Origin: Bradyrhizobium forestalis | GTDB taxonomy: Bacteria; Pseudomonadota; Alphaproteobacteria; Rhizobiales; Xanthobacteraceae | Direction of reading: 5' to 3' | DNA length: 64,000 nt | Assembly (NCBI RefSeq): GCF_002795245.1 | Contig: NZ_PGVG01000012.1 | Span: 120,350 to 184,349 of the forward strand | In this document: positions 7,971-16,851 of the stretch, piece by piece | Position numbering within the stretch: the stretch's first letter is position 1 | Layout of the letters: the number at the start of each line of letters is the position of its first letter | Translations under genes and position numbers: made by a program | The notes under the pieces: generated by a model | Told to the model about the DNA's origin: nothing | Database searches by the model: none | Seen by the model: only the letters and a program-made list of their open reading frames with translations

Positions 7971-8789
7971 ATGCTGTTCGTCGAGGCCAATGGCGCAAGG
8001 ATCCCGGCGATCGGGCTCGGGACCTGGGAATTGGAAGGGCGCACCTGCGCCCGCGTGGTCGAGCAGGCGCTGCGGCTCGGCTATCGCCACCTCGACACCG
8101 CCCAGGTCTACGACAATGAGCGCGAGGTCGGCGACGGCTTGCGCGCCTCCGGCGTGCGCCGCGACGACGTCTTCCTCACGACCAAGGTCTGGACCAACCA
8201 TTTCGCGCCCCACGATCTCGAGCGCTCGGTCAAAGAAAGCCTCGCCCGTTTGCGGCTCCCCTCGGTCGATCTGTTGCTGCTGCACTGGCCCAATCCCCAC
8301 GTGCCGCTGGCGGAGACGCTGGGCGCGCTGTCGCATGCGAAGCGCATGGGGCTGACCCGCCATATCGGCGTCTCCAATTTCACGGTGGCGCTGATCGAGC
8401 AGGCGGTGGCGGCCTCGCCGGAGCCGCTGGTCTGCAACCAGGTTGAATATCACCCTTATCTCGACCAGGCGAAGGTGAGGGCGGCCTGCGACCAGCACGG
8501 CCTCGCGCTGGTCGCCTACAGCCCGATTGCCAAGGGGCGCATCAAGACCGACCAGACGCTGGCCGAGATCGGGCGCATCCACCGCAAGACGCCGGCGCAG
8601 GTGTGCCTGCGCTGGCTGGTGCAGCAGAATGTCGCTCCGATCCCGCGCACCTCGCGCGTCGAGCGCCTGTCGGAGAACATCGAGATCTTCGATTTCGAGC
8701 TGTCGGAGGACGAGATGAGCCGGATCGCCGCGCTCGCCAATCCCAGGGGACGCCTGACCGACTTTGGCTTCGCCCCGAAATGGGATTGA
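7971..8789 (+). CDS. Aldo/keto reductase (2,5-diketo-D-gluconate reductase-like)
   Basis: A 272-residue NADPH-dependent aldo/keto reductase. The catalytic tetrad is visible: Asp42 and Tyr47 in DTAQVYDNE, Lys72 in TTKVW and His105 in LLLHWP. HIGVSNF, NQVEYHPY and the phosphate-binding IPRTSRVERLSEN stretch follow in the usual order. Closest by pattern is the DkgA/DkgB or AKR5-type group, reducing aldehydes or ketones such as methylglyoxal or diketogluconate; the natural substrate cannot be read from sequence. ATG 7971 follows AGAGGA at good spacing. Confidence 0.9.
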   Translation: MLFVEANGARIPAIGLGTWELEGRTCARVVEQALRLGYRHLDTAQVYDNEREVGDGLRASGVRRDDVFLTTKVWTNHFAPHDLERSVKESLARLRLPSVDLLLLHWPNPHVPLAETLGALSHAKRMGLTRHIGVSNFTVALIEQAVAASPEPLVCNQVEYHPYLDQAKVRAACDQHGLALVAYSPIAKGRIKTDQTLAEIGRIHRKTPAQVCLRWLVQQNVAPIPRTSRVERLSENIEIFDFELSEDEMSRIAALANPRGRLTDFGFAPKWD

Positions 8790-8838
8790 GAGGGGCCCGG
8801 GGTATGCTAGGACCGCGACGGCAACCCAAGTTCGGTCG

Positions 8839-9759
8839 ATGGAACTGCGGAAGATCATACGGACGGATATTGCGGCGTCGGCAATCGCTCATCTGACGCT
8901 GGTGGCGCTGATCATCGTGATCAGCGAGGTCCATCCGTTTCACGCTGCGCCGCCTGAGACTGTCACTGTCGACATCGTCACGCCGGAGCAGGTGAAGCAG
9001 GAGGAAGCCAAGGCCGAGGAGAAGGAAGAGGCGAAGGAGAAACCGCCGGAGCCGCTTCCCGATCTGAAACTGCCGAAGCTGGATGCCACCGACAAGGCGG
9101 ACGCAGCGTCGAAGCCCGCGGCCAAGCAGCAGGCTGCTGCACCAACGCCGTCACCGCAGGCCTCGCCCGAGCCACAGCAGAAACAGCCGCAACCCTCACA
9201 GGCCTCGAAGCAGCCTGAGGCCGACGTGCAGCCGCAACAGCCGCCGCAGCAAGCTCAGCCTCAGCCGATGCCGCAACCGCCGCCTCAGGCGATGCCGCAG
9301 CAGCAGGCTGCGCCGCCGCCGGCCTATCAGGCGCCCCAGCCGGACGTCACCGTCAAATACGGCGTCATGTTGGGCCTGCCGCCCGAATTGCCGCCCGAGC
9401 CGAAAGGCGCGCCCAAGGACGACGGCGGCGATGCCAAGGATTCGATCGCAGCCAAGCTGCCGGCCGAAGTCATCGCCGCGCTTCGTCGTCACTTGCGAAG
9501 CTGCGCCAAGCTGCCCGCCGGGGTCGCGCCGACCGATAACGTCCATGTCAAGCTGCGCACGGTGTTCGCCACCGACGGCACGCTGGCGCGCGAGCCCATC
9601 CTGATCGAGGCGCCGCCGTCCGCGAAGGGCGTGGCCATCGTCAAATCCGCAATGAGCGCGCTGCAGAGCTGCCAGCCCTACAATATGCTGCCGGCCAATT
9701 TGTACGGGGAATGGAAGGTGCTGGACCTGCCGTTCAGTCCGAAGGATTTTGGGTCGTAG
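8839..9759 (+). CDS. TolA/TonB-like envelope protein
   Basis: A 306-residue protein with a single N-terminal membrane anchor (about residues 12-33), then a Lys/Glu-rich stretch, a long Pro/Gln/Ala-rich linker (about 75-190) and a globular C-terminal domain (about 215-306) with one Cys pair and a TonB/TolA-C-like beta layout ending in WKVLDLPF. This architecture matches periplasm-spanning energy transducers or TolA. It is not beside tolQ/tolR or exbB/exbD here, so its partner is unknown. ATG 8839 starts just before the anchor. Confidence 0.72.
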   Translation: MELRKIIRTDIAASAIAHLTLVALIIVISEVHPFHAAPPETVTVDIVTPEQVKQEEAKAEEKEEAKEKPPEPLPDLKLPKLDATDKADAASKPAAKQQAAAPTPSPQASPEPQQKQPQPSQASKQPEADVQPQQPPQQAQPQPMPQPPPQAMPQQQAAPPPAYQAPQPDVTVKYGVMLGLPPELPPEPKGAPKDDGGDAKDSIAAKLPAEVIAALRRHLRSCAKLPAGVAPTDNVHVKLRTVFATDGTLAREPILIEAPPSAKGVAIVKSAMSALQSCQPYNMLPANLYGEWKVLDLPFSPKDFGS

Positions 9760-9779
9760 CGCTCCATCCGGGCTACGGC

Positions 9780-10450
9780 ATCGTTGCCTGTGTCGCCCTC
9801 TGTCAACCCATTTGCGCCAAAATATTCCGCTTTACCGAAATTCGGAAATGGCGTATGTGTCGCCCATCCCGGCTCATTCTTGAGGGGCGATCATGTGGTC
9901 GTCATTGTCGCGAGCTGGGCTTGCGGTGGACGCGGCAGCGTCGTGTGCGAGATGTCAAGGGCAGGGCGGATTGCTCTCCGTGAGCCCAAAGGCTTCGTGC
10001 GGACGAGCGGCGCTGCTAGGCTTCGTCTCGTCTGTAAGTTTCCGGCTTTGTCGACAGGGTCGGGAAAACTGCGGCGAAATGGCGGGCCGTGCGTACGGCA
10101 AAACCGTGTGGTCCTGGCCGTCGTTGCTACGGCTAAGCGCTTGCGGAGGCGGCAGTCGCGTCAACCGGCGCGGGTGCCGGTGAATTTCGTGAGGGCGAGG
10201 GAGGCCAGAAGGAACTCGGCTCCCGGGAGAGCACGGCATAAGCCGTCCGACCATCGCGCAGGGAAGGCCGAGTGATGGCCACACCTGTATGCTGCTGTGC
10301 GGTCTTCTTGCGTGTGCTTTTCGCGCAGCGGACCGCGGGTGCGAGGTCAGCACCCGGTCTTCCCTGCGCCCTCTTGGACAAGAGGGCGGCGAGATGAAGC
10401 AAAGCTCGGGCGAAATCAGCCGCGGGAATGAATACGCACGTCTGCGGCCA
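9780..10450. repeat. Long structured intergenic element without a credible gene
   Basis: About 670 bp with no convincing coding frame. Visible structures: a 10-bp long-range pairing (10257-10266 with 10359-10368), inside it a hairpin GGGTGC/GCACCC (10337-10342 with 10350-10355), and directly after it a hairpin GCCCTCTT/AAGAGGGC (10368-10387) with a GGAC loop. From memory this resembles a long dispersed repeat found between genes in Bradyrhizobium, Nitrobacter and Rhodopseudomonas; I could not search to confirm. It may be a structured RNA or a relic of a mobile element. Confidence 0.5.
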
Positions 10451-10460
10451 CACATTCGCT

Positions 10461-10580
10461 GTCATCGCCCGGCTTGACCGGGCGATCCAGTACTCCGAGA
10501 CGTTTGTGATTGAACCGAGCGGCCGCAGCGTACTCGATTCCCCGCCCCAGTGCGCGATTGCGCACAAGGCGGAGAATGAC
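10461..10580. repeat. Intergenic inverted repeat, family B, copy 1
   Basis: A 120-bp element running from GTCATCGCCCG to GGAGAATGAC, with arms carrying CGATCCAGTACTCCGAG and a GTACTCGATTC counterpart. The right arm contains a nearly perfect GTGCGC-GATT-GCGCAC palindrome. Related copies lie at 46814-46914 and 60698-60835. This copy is the most diverged of the three. Confidence 0.75.
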
Positions 10581-10643
10581 AGTGATACTTGGAGGACGCG
10601 CCGTCGCCTCACACTCCGTCATTGCGCGCGCGCCACGCCGCTC

Positions 10644-10803
10644 ACGTGCCCCGGACGCAGCGCAGCGTCCCCGGCGATGCGAAGCATCGTCCGGTGCGAT
10701 GCGCTGCAGAGCCGGGGCCCATCCATCTGTGCCGTACCATGTGGCCCTGGGTCCCGGCTCTGCGCCGCAACGCTTGACGCGTTGCAGCTTGTCCGGGATA
10801 CGC
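10644..10803. repeat. Intergenic inverted repeat, family C, copy 1
   Basis: About 160 bp starting GTGCCCCGGACGCAGCGCAG and ending GCTTGTCCGGGATAC, with inner arms AGAGCCGGGGCCCA and TGGGTCCCGGCTCT. It matches the element at 39133-39266 almost word for word in both arms and is related to 53678-53830. It ends 3 nt from the stop of the DUF599 gene. Confidence 0.9.
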
Positions 10804-10806
10804 GCC

Positions 10807-11520
10807 TCAATGACCACGCTTCCGCGCTTCTTCGCCATCCACCTCCGGCGCCATCGCGGCCCAGGCACTGGACGCGAACTGCCGCCGCCAGGTTACGACC
10901 ACCACGGCTGCGGTGGTCACGAACAGCACCCACGGGCTGACGAACCAGCCGAGATAGCCGAGCGCGAAGAAGAAGGCGCGCTGGCCGCGGTTGAAATGGC
11001 GGCCGGCGGATTCGAACAGGCGGGAGGTGCGGATGACATGGGCTTCGGCCTCCGGCGTGTCGCGCCGGTCAGCCGGTGGCATGCCGCCGAACAGGATCGC
11101 GACATAGTTGAACAGGCGGTAGGCCCAGGCGAACTTGAAGAAGGCATAGACGCAGATCAGCACCAGGCCGACGCATTTCAGCTCCCACAAGGCGGGCGGG
11201 GTGCTGAGGTCGATCGGCAGCTTGCTCAAAATCGTGATCGCGTCGTTGGTGGCGTGGAGCAGCGCCAGCGCGCCGCCGATCGCGAACAGGCTGGTGGAGG
11301 CGAAGAAGGCGGTGCCGCTCTGGAGCGAGGCCATGATCTGCATGTCGACCATGCGCGTCTCGCGGTCGAGCAGCCGGCGCACCCAGACCTCGCGATAGCG
11401 GTTCATGCGCGCCGACAGGCTGTCGCGGCCATAGGCCGAGTGCTCCAGCGTCAGGGCGTAGACCAACCATTCGATGATGAAGAAGCCGACCGCGGCGATG
11501 TCGACCCAATGCCTGCTCAT
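10807..11520 (-). CDS. DUF599-family membrane protein
   Basis: A 237-residue membrane protein with about four membrane segments (near residues 5-25, 68-90, 110-135 and 190-213). The N-terminal ERSAYGRDSL-type motif (here LEHSAYGRDSLSARMNRYR) and the GQRAFFFALGYLGWF stretch are typical of DUF599 proteins, whose function is unknown. ATG 11520 is used because GGAGAC lies 5 nt upstream; the frame extends to 11574 without support. Confidence 0.85.
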   Translation of the reverse strand: MSRHWVDIAAVGFFIIEWLVYALTLEHSAYGRDSLSARMNRYREVWVRRLLDRETRMVDMQIMASLQSGTAFFASTSLFAIGGALALLHATNDAITILSKLPIDLSTPPALWELKCVGLVLICVYAFFKFAWAYRLFNYVAILFGGMPPADRRDTPEAEAHVIRTSRLFESAGRHFNRGQRAFFFALGYLGWFVSPWVLFVTTAAVVVVTWRRQFASSAWAAMAPEVDGEEARKRGH

Positions 11521-11644
11521 GTCTGTCTCCTGGCCAGGGCCGCAACGATTGCCACGCATGACGGGGCGCAGCAACGATTGATTGGCAGCAGGCGATGGCG
11601 CTAAAAGCAGCTCGCTCTAGGACGTCTCGGGAAGGACTGATGAC

Positions 11645-12307
11645 ATGGCTGCGCTGAAACTCGCGATCGGCAACAAGAACTACTCGTCATGGTCGATGCG
11701 GCCCTGGCTCGCGCTCCGCGCCAACGACATCCCGTTCGTGGAGACGCTCATCCCGCTCTACACCGACAATCCCGCGGACAAGGAGCAGATCCTGTCTTTC
11801 AGCCGCGCCGGCAAGGTGCCCGTGCTGGTCGATGGCGACGTTACGGTGTGGGATTCGCTTGCCATCATCGAATACATCGCCGAGCGCTATCCGGAAGTGA
11901 AGCTGTGGCCCGACGATGTCGCTGCGCGCGCGCATGCCCGTTCGGTGTGCGCCGAGATGCATTCCGGCTTCGCCGCCCTGCGCAACGAATGCGGCATGAA
12001 CCTGCATCGGCCGATCCGCCCCGTGGCGCTGTCGGCGGACGCCAAGGCCAACATCGCACGCATCGAGGAGATCTGGCGCGAGTGCCGCACCCGCTACGGC
12101 GCGAAGGGGCCGTTCCTGTTCGGCCGCTTCGGCGCGGCGGACGCCATGTATGCGCCGGTCGTGCACCGCTTCCGCACCTATGCGATCGAGGTGGCGCCGG
12201 ACACCAGGGCCTACATGGAGACGATGATGGCGTTGCCGGCATTCCAGGAATGGACGCGCGACGGGCTGGCCGAAACGCTTCGGATCGCAAAGTTCGAGGA
12301 TGCCTGA
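11645..12307 (+). CDS. Glutathione S-transferase family protein
   Basis: A 220-residue GST. The N-terminal thioredoxin-fold domain (about 1-80) starts IGNKNYSSWSMRPW, where the SSWS serines are at the usual glutathione-activating position, and contains KVPVLVDG (cis-Pro loop) and a DSLAIIEYIAE motif. The helical C-terminal domain runs to about residue 210. It probably conjugates or reduces electrophiles with glutathione; substrate unknown. The start is supported by an AAGGA-type site about 11 nt upstream. Confidence 0.9.
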   Translation: MAALKLAIGNKNYSSWSMRPWLALRANDIPFVETLIPLYTDNPADKEQILSFSRAGKVPVLVDGDVTVWDSLAIIEYIAERYPEVKLWPDDVAARAHARSVCAEMHSGFAALRNECGMNLHRPIRPVALSADAKANIARIEEIWRECRTRYGAKGPFLFGRFGAADAMYAPVVHRFRTYAIEVAPDTRAYMETMMALPAFQEWTRDGLAETLRIAKFEDA

Positions 12308-12611
12308 TCGTCGGTCCGGCCGGGCCGTTGGCGGCGTGGCAGCCGGCGGCCCTTAAGGCCGGCAATGGGCGAGGGCCGGGGACCCGGGAACTGCGACACC
12401 AGCCTGCGACATGCCGGCAGAACGGACAACTCCGATGGTATCATCGGCCCGCCGGCTGTCCCGTTATCATTTTGAAATGGCTGCAAAATTTGAGCGCGTG
12501 CCATGCTGGCATGGCGCTGGCCAAAACGGCGGGACGCGTGCTATACAGCGGCCCGGGTTTCCGGCCGGCCATCGCAGTGGGACACTGGGCGAGGCAGGCG
12601 CTGTTTGAGTA

Positions 12612-12815
12612 ATGGAGAGGGTGTTGAAGCACAAATTCCCCGTGGGAACGCGCGTCCTGTTCACGGCCAGCAATATCGCGCGGCCGGCTGCCAGCGGCTC
12701 GTATGAGGTCATCCGTCTGCTGCCGACCGAAGGTGACGACTGCCAGTACCGGATCAAGAGCTCGACTGAAGCCTTCGAGCGTGTCGCCAAGGAAAGCCAG
12801 CTCGCGCTCTCCTGA
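12612..12815 (+). CDS. Small conserved-looking hypothetical protein (67 aa)
   Basis: A 67-residue, probably beta-rich protein: a KHKFPVGTRVLFTAS strand pair, then SGSYEVIRLLPTEGDDCQYRIKS and a helical tail AFERVAKESQLALS. The layout resembles a small SH3-like barrel, and similar short proteins are common in Rhizobiales from memory. ATG 12612 is the first start; TTG 12624 with GGAGAG upstream is an alternative that would remove four residues. Function unknown. Confidence 0.65.
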   Translation: MERVLKHKFPVGTRVLFTASNIARPAASGSYEVIRLLPTEGDDCQYRIKSSTEAFERVAKESQLALS

Positions 12816-12970
12816 AGGCTGACTGCACCCGCGCATTGGTGCCATCGGGGAATTGTGTCCTGCCGCCGTCAAAAGGCCCGCTTCACCTTCGCAAGGTGCG
12901 CGGGGGCAGTTGCCGACTCGCGGTGCTCGCTTGACCATCCGCTCTTTGCTCGCGTGAGGGGACGTCGCGC

Positions 12971-13966
12971 ATGAACTGGGCATGGGCCACTTCGCTCGAC
13001 CAAATCTGGCGTTCGCCGGCCTTCCCGATGTGGATGACGCTGGCGGCTGCCGGATTCTTCGGATTGATTCTCGTGATCACGCTGCTGCGCGCCGACAGAT
13101 CGGTCGCCAATGGGGCGCTGACCGTCATTACGCTGCTGTCCATCGCGATCGCCGGGGCTGCCACCGTGCGCGTCTATGGACCGGAAGCGCAGTCCGCTCC
13201 AGCCGAAGCGCGCGCGCAAGGTGCCGTGACCGCGAGCCTGCCGGCGCTGTCCTGTCTCGACGATCTCGCCGGCGATGCCGTCGCGGCCGGCTGTGAGAAG
13301 GCGCTGTTCGGCGCGCCTGACGCTGCGGCCGCGGCCGTCTCCTACACTGCCGCCAGGATCGACCGGCTGACCGCGCTCGGCGACGCCGCCACGGCCGAGA
13401 GGAGCCTGACACTCGACATGAAGGTGCTGCGCAAGTCGCTCGAGCGTGATCGCTACGGCCTTGTCGCGCATGTGCTGGTCGCGCGCGACGGCTGCACGCA
13501 GTTCGATTGCGCCGCGTTCCGCTCGCTGACCGACCAGCAGCAGGTCGCCGCCAACATGGACTCCCACCTCTACGACACGCTGGTCGCGCGCCATGCGCCG
13601 ACCTGGAACACGCCCGCAACAGCGCCGGCGATGCCGGCCACTGCTGCGCTTGCCGGGCTGCCGCCATCGGCGCCGACGGGCAAGCCCACCAATGCCGAGT
13701 TCCCGAGCGCTTCGTCGACGCCGCCGGTGAGCATCATGAATCCGGAGCCGCCCAGTGCGGCGACCCGCCAGGCGGCGCCGGCCGGAAATGCAGCTCCGCC
13801 GCGCGCGCCGGCCTCGGCACAGGCCGCAGCGCCCGCGTCATCAGCTGCGCCGGCCGCCAAGAAACCGCCGCCGGCTCCAAAGGCTGCGCGTGCTCCCGCT
13901 GCACCGGTTCCGCTCGCGCCCCCGCCGGCGTCGACGGCCGCTCCCGCGGCTGCGGATAACGAGTAG
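12971..13966 (+). CDS. Inner-membrane hypothetical protein with Pro/Ala-rich C-terminus
   Basis: A 331-residue protein with two membrane segments (about residues 20-38 and 48-68), a periplasmic helical domain (about 90-205) containing two short Cys-bearing stretches (LSCLDDLAGD...GCEKALFG and DGCTQFDCAAFR), and a long low-complexity Pro/Ala tail (about 215-331). The four cysteines could form two disulfides outside the cytoplasm. No family name is recognised. Confidence 0.7.
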   Translation: MNWAWATSLDQIWRSPAFPMWMTLAAAGFFGLILVITLLRADRSVANGALTVITLLSIAIAGAATVRVYGPEAQSAPAEARAQGAVTASLPALSCLDDLAGDAVAAGCEKALFGAPDAAAAAVSYTAARIDRLTALGDAATAERSLTLDMKVLRKSLERDRYGLVAHVLVARDGCTQFDCAAFRSLTDQQQVAANMDSHLYDTLVARHAPTWNTPATAPAMPATAALAGLPPSAPTGKPTNAEFPSASSTPPVSIMNPEPPSAATRQAAPAGNAAPPRAPASAQAAAPASSAAPAAKKPPPAPKAARAPAAPVPLAPPPASTAAPAAADNE

Positions 13967-14008
13967 ATCGGCATTCCAAATGCGCGGCGGCCCGGCTAAT
14001 GCTTGGGC

Positions 14009-14449
14009 ATGCCACTCCATCTGATCAAGCTTGCCGTCGGTTGCGACTCCGTCAAGGAATTGAAGGAGTGGGTGGCCGAACGGATGCAGACCGCCAAGAA
14101 GAAGGGGCTGCCGCAACATCACATCCACATCACCCGCATGGTGCCCAAGCGCGACGCCGAAATCCTCGCCGGCGGTTCGCTCTATTGGGTGATCAAGGGC
14201 GAGATTGCCGCGCGCGAAAAGATCATCGGCATCGAGCCGTTCCGCGACAAGGACGGCATCGGGCGCTGCCGGATCGTGATGCAGCCGAAGGTGATCTCGG
14301 TCTCGCCGCGGCCGATGCGCCCGTTCCAGGGCTGGCGCTATCTGACCGACGATTCCGTGCCGGCCGATCTCGGCAAGTCCGCGGCCGGCTCGATTGCGGC
14401 GATGCCGGAGCCGATGCGGCGCGAGCTGCGTGACCTCGGCTTGCTCTAA
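14009..14449 (+). CDS. DUF1489 family protein
   Basis: A 146-residue soluble protein beginning MPLHLIKLAVGCDSVKEL, the typical start of DUF1489 proteins, followed by the HHIHITRMVPKR and LYWVIKGEI strands. The family is widespread in alphaproteobacteria and uncharacterised; HIHIT plus the central Arg cluster could be a nucleic-acid or phosphate site, which is only inference. ATG 14009 is preferred to TTG 14003. The stop overlaps that of the convergent panC gene by 4 nt. Confidence 0.88.
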   Translation: MPLHLIKLAVGCDSVKELKEWVAERMQTAKKKGLPQHHIHITRMVPKRDAEILAGGSLYWVIKGEIAAREKIIGIEPFRDKDGIGRCRIVMQPKVISVSPRPMRPFQGWRYLTDDSVPADLGKSAAGSIAAMPEPMRRELRDLGLL

Positions 14450-15297
14450 ACCGCGATATTGTCGATCAGCCGGGTGGTGCCGAGCCTGGCCGCGACCAGG
14501 ATCCGCAGGGGGCCGTCCTTGCGCGCGGTGACCGGTGCCAGCGTCTCGGCATGGCGGACCTCGTAATAGTCGAGCACCAGGCCGGCCGCCTTGATCATCT
14601 CCGCGCCGCCCGCCATCGCCGGCGCGATCGAATCGCCGGCACGGATGCGCCCGGCGCTCTCTTTCATGGCGCGGTAGAGGACGGTGGCGGTCTGGCGTTC
14701 CTCGGGCGAGAGGTAGACGTTGCGCGAGGACATCGCGAGCCCGTCGCGCTCGCGCACGGTGCGGGAGCCGATGACCTTGACGCCGAGGTCGAGGTCGCGC
14801 GCCATCTGTGTCACCACCCGCAGCTGCTGAAAATCCTTTTCGCCGAAGATCGCAACATCCGGCCGGCACTGCGTGAACAGCTTGCCGACGACGGTGGCGA
14901 CCCCGCCGAAGAAGTGCGGGCGGAAGCGGTCCTCGAGGCCGGCTAGCGCCGGCCCTTCCGGCACGATGCGGGTGGCAAAGCCCTCCGGATACATGGCCTC
15001 GACGCCGGGGTGCCAGACGATATCAACGTCCTCGGCGGCGAGCTTGGCGATGTCGGCCTTCCAGGTTCGCGGATAGGCGCCAAAATCCTCCGTCGGGGCG
15101 AACTGAGCCGGGTTGACGAAGATCGACACCACGACGCGGCTGGCGCGCCGCCTGGCAAGACGGACCAGCGACACATGCCCGTCATGGAGGGCCCCCATGG
15201 TCGGGACCAGCGCGACCGTGGCCTTTCGCTTGCGGAGATTGTCGACGGCGCGTCGCAGGGCGGGGACCGTGCGGGCGATCAATGGGCTTGCTGACAT
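14446..15297 (-). CDS. panC: Pantothenate synthetase PanC
   Basis: A 283-residue pantoate-beta-alanine ligase, the ATP-dependent last step of pantothenate (vitamin B5) synthesis in the cytoplasm. The family motifs are all present: PTMGALHDGH (ATP site, about residues 32-41), FVNPAQF, GEKDFQQL (about 155) and MSSRN (about 194). The C-terminal domain ends ARLGTTRLIDN. Length is normal. No panB or panD lies nearby, so the pathway genes are dispersed. Confidence 0.95.
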   Translation of the reverse strand: MSASPLIARTVPALRRAVDNLRKRKATVALVPTMGALHDGHVSLVRLARRRASRVVVSIFVNPAQFAPTEDFGAYPRTWKADIAKLAAEDVDIVWHPGVEAMYPEGFATRIVPEGPALAGLEDRFRPHFFGGVATVVGKLFTQCRPDVAIFGEKDFQQLRVVTQMARDLDLGVKVIGSRTVRERDGLAMSSRNVYLSPEERQTATVLYRAMKESAGRIRAGDSIAPAMAGGAEMIKAAGLVLDYYEVRHAETLAPVTARKDGPLRILVAARLGTTRLIDNIAV

Positions 15298-15582
15298 CAG
15301 GACTCGACGGATTGGGAATCGGCGAAAGGTGAGGGCGTAGCGCCCGACGGGCTAACCTTAACAAGCGGCGATCGTGGACGCCATGCATCCGGATGCGGCA
15401 CAGCATCCCGCGCAAGGTGGCGCAGGACGTCGCGACATTGTGGGCTGGATCACAGACGAAGCACCGCGCCGCGATTCATGATGAAGCAGGGCGCGCTGCG
15501 ATTTGCATTACCTGTCACGCATTTCACTTGACCGCAGAGACGGCCAACTCGAAGATATTCGTTAGGGGTGTTGAGGATCGCC

Positions 15583-16506
15583 ATGCTTGTGCAGGCTAGC
15601 CAAGGCCAATCCGGCGCGGCGCATGTCGTCGTGCTCGGCAACGAGAAGGGCGGCTCCGGCAAATCGACCACCGCTTTGCACATTGCCATCGCGCTCCTGA
15701 AGGCCGGCCAGCGCGTCGCCACCATCGACCTCGACTGCCGCCAGCAGAGTTTCACCCGCTATATCGACAACCGCGTCGCCTGGGCCCGCCGCACCAAGCT
15801 CGACCTCGAACTGCCGGTGCATCGCTGCATCAGGCTCGGCGAGACCATGCAGATCGCAGAGAACGAGAATTCCGAGTTCCAGCAGTTCATGGAGGCGGTC
15901 TCGGCGGTCGAGAGCAGCTTCGACTTCATCGTGATCGATACGCCCGGCACCGACAGCTATCTGATGCGGCTTGCCCATTCGATGGCCGACACCCTGGTGA
16001 CACCGATCAACGACAGCTTCCTCGATTTCGACGTGCTCGGCACCGTCGACCCCGCGAGCTACGCGGTGACGGGCGAGAGCCACTATGCCGAGATGGTGCG
16101 CGACGTCAGGCGCAAGCGCCGCCAGCTCGACGGCGCGACCACCGACTGGATCGTCGTGCGCAACCGCCTCTCCATGCTCGGCTCCCGCAACAAGCAGCTG
16201 GTCGCCGAGGGGTTGAAGGATCTGTCGCTGCGGCTCGGCTTCCGCTACGTCGACGGCTTTGCCGAACGCGTCGTCTACCGCGAATTTTTCCCGCGCGGGC
16301 TGACCGCCCTCGACGAGATCGACGAGGCCACGCTCGGCATGCGGCCCAATCTCGGCCATCTCACCGCGCGGGAGGAAGTGACGAGCCTGCTCCGCCAGCT
16401 CAAGCTGCCGCTCGACGAGCGCGGCCGCCGCCGCGCGGCCAACCGGGCCGAGTGGTTCAGCCAAGTCGACAAGCCGCTCGAGGTCCACGACATCCTCGGC
16501 GCCTGA
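15583..16506 (+). CDS. mipZ: Division-plane positioning ATPase MipZ
   Basis: A 307-residue ParA-superfamily ATPase. The deviant Walker A is KGGSGKST (about residues 22-29), preceded by HVVVLGNE; switch/Walker B regions are DLDCRQ and FIVIDTPG. The VVLGNEKGG start, the IDNRVAWARR segment and the length fit MipZ, which in Caulobacter and relatives forms a gradient from ParB at the poles and blocks FtsZ assembly away from midcell. ParB and FtsZ are not in this window. ATG 15583 is preceded by GAGGA. Confidence 0.87.
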   Translation: MLVQASQGQSGAAHVVVLGNEKGGSGKSTTALHIAIALLKAGQRVATIDLDCRQQSFTRYIDNRVAWARRTKLDLELPVHRCIRLGETMQIAENENSEFQQFMEAVSAVESSFDFIVIDTPGTDSYLMRLAHSMADTLVTPINDSFLDFDVLGTVDPASYAVTGESHYAEMVRDVRRKRRQLDGATTDWIVVRNRLSMLGSRNKQLVAEGLKDLSLRLGFRYVDGFAERVVYREFFPRGLTALDEIDEATLGMRPNLGHLTAREEVTSLLRQLKLPLDERGRRRAANRAEWFSQVDKPLEVHDILGA

Positions 16507-16851
16507 CGTCGCGGTACCACGCTACTTCCAGCCGATCCGGGCCACTCCCTGCCGCGGGAACCCGGCGGGCGCCCGGCGCGTTTTCATCCTACGTCCCCTG
16601 CGAAATCGAACCCGATCGAGACCGGTTGCGTCGAATAGGGGCCTGCACCCTGACGTAGCGGTATGAGGATGGGGTGCTCACGAAATGTGTGCGACGCACA
16701 ATGAAAGGGCTGCCGGTTCACAACATTTAGCCTTCCTGTCACGCTCCTGTGACATATATTAGCGAATAGGCGACAAGGGGCCGAAGAGCCCCGGAAGAAC
16801 ACGATTTTCAACAGGGATTCAGGCTGCTAACGCCTGAGGCTGAGGACGAAA
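16507..16851. other. 345-bp gap upstream of the envelope hydrolase gene
   Basis: No gene is supported here. The left half is GC-rich, with imperfect GC-rich dyads around 16540-16590 just after mipZ. The right half is more AT-rich and contains the inverted repeat at 16737-16754 followed by ATATATT, which looks like the promoter region for the gene at 16852. Confidence 0.5.
16737..16754. promoter_or_regulatory. Inverted repeat TGTCAC-N6-GTGACA, candidate operator
   Basis: Two perfect 6-bp half-sites separated by 6 bp, directly before ATATATT and about 100 bp upstream of the ATG at 16852. The arrangement suits a dimeric repressor or activator; the cognate regulator is unknown. Confidence 0.35.

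Noticed and set aside
9784..10275. 163-codon frame in the 1-kb gap
   Set aside because: TTG start, low-complexity Arg-rich translation, and it lies on a structured repeat element.
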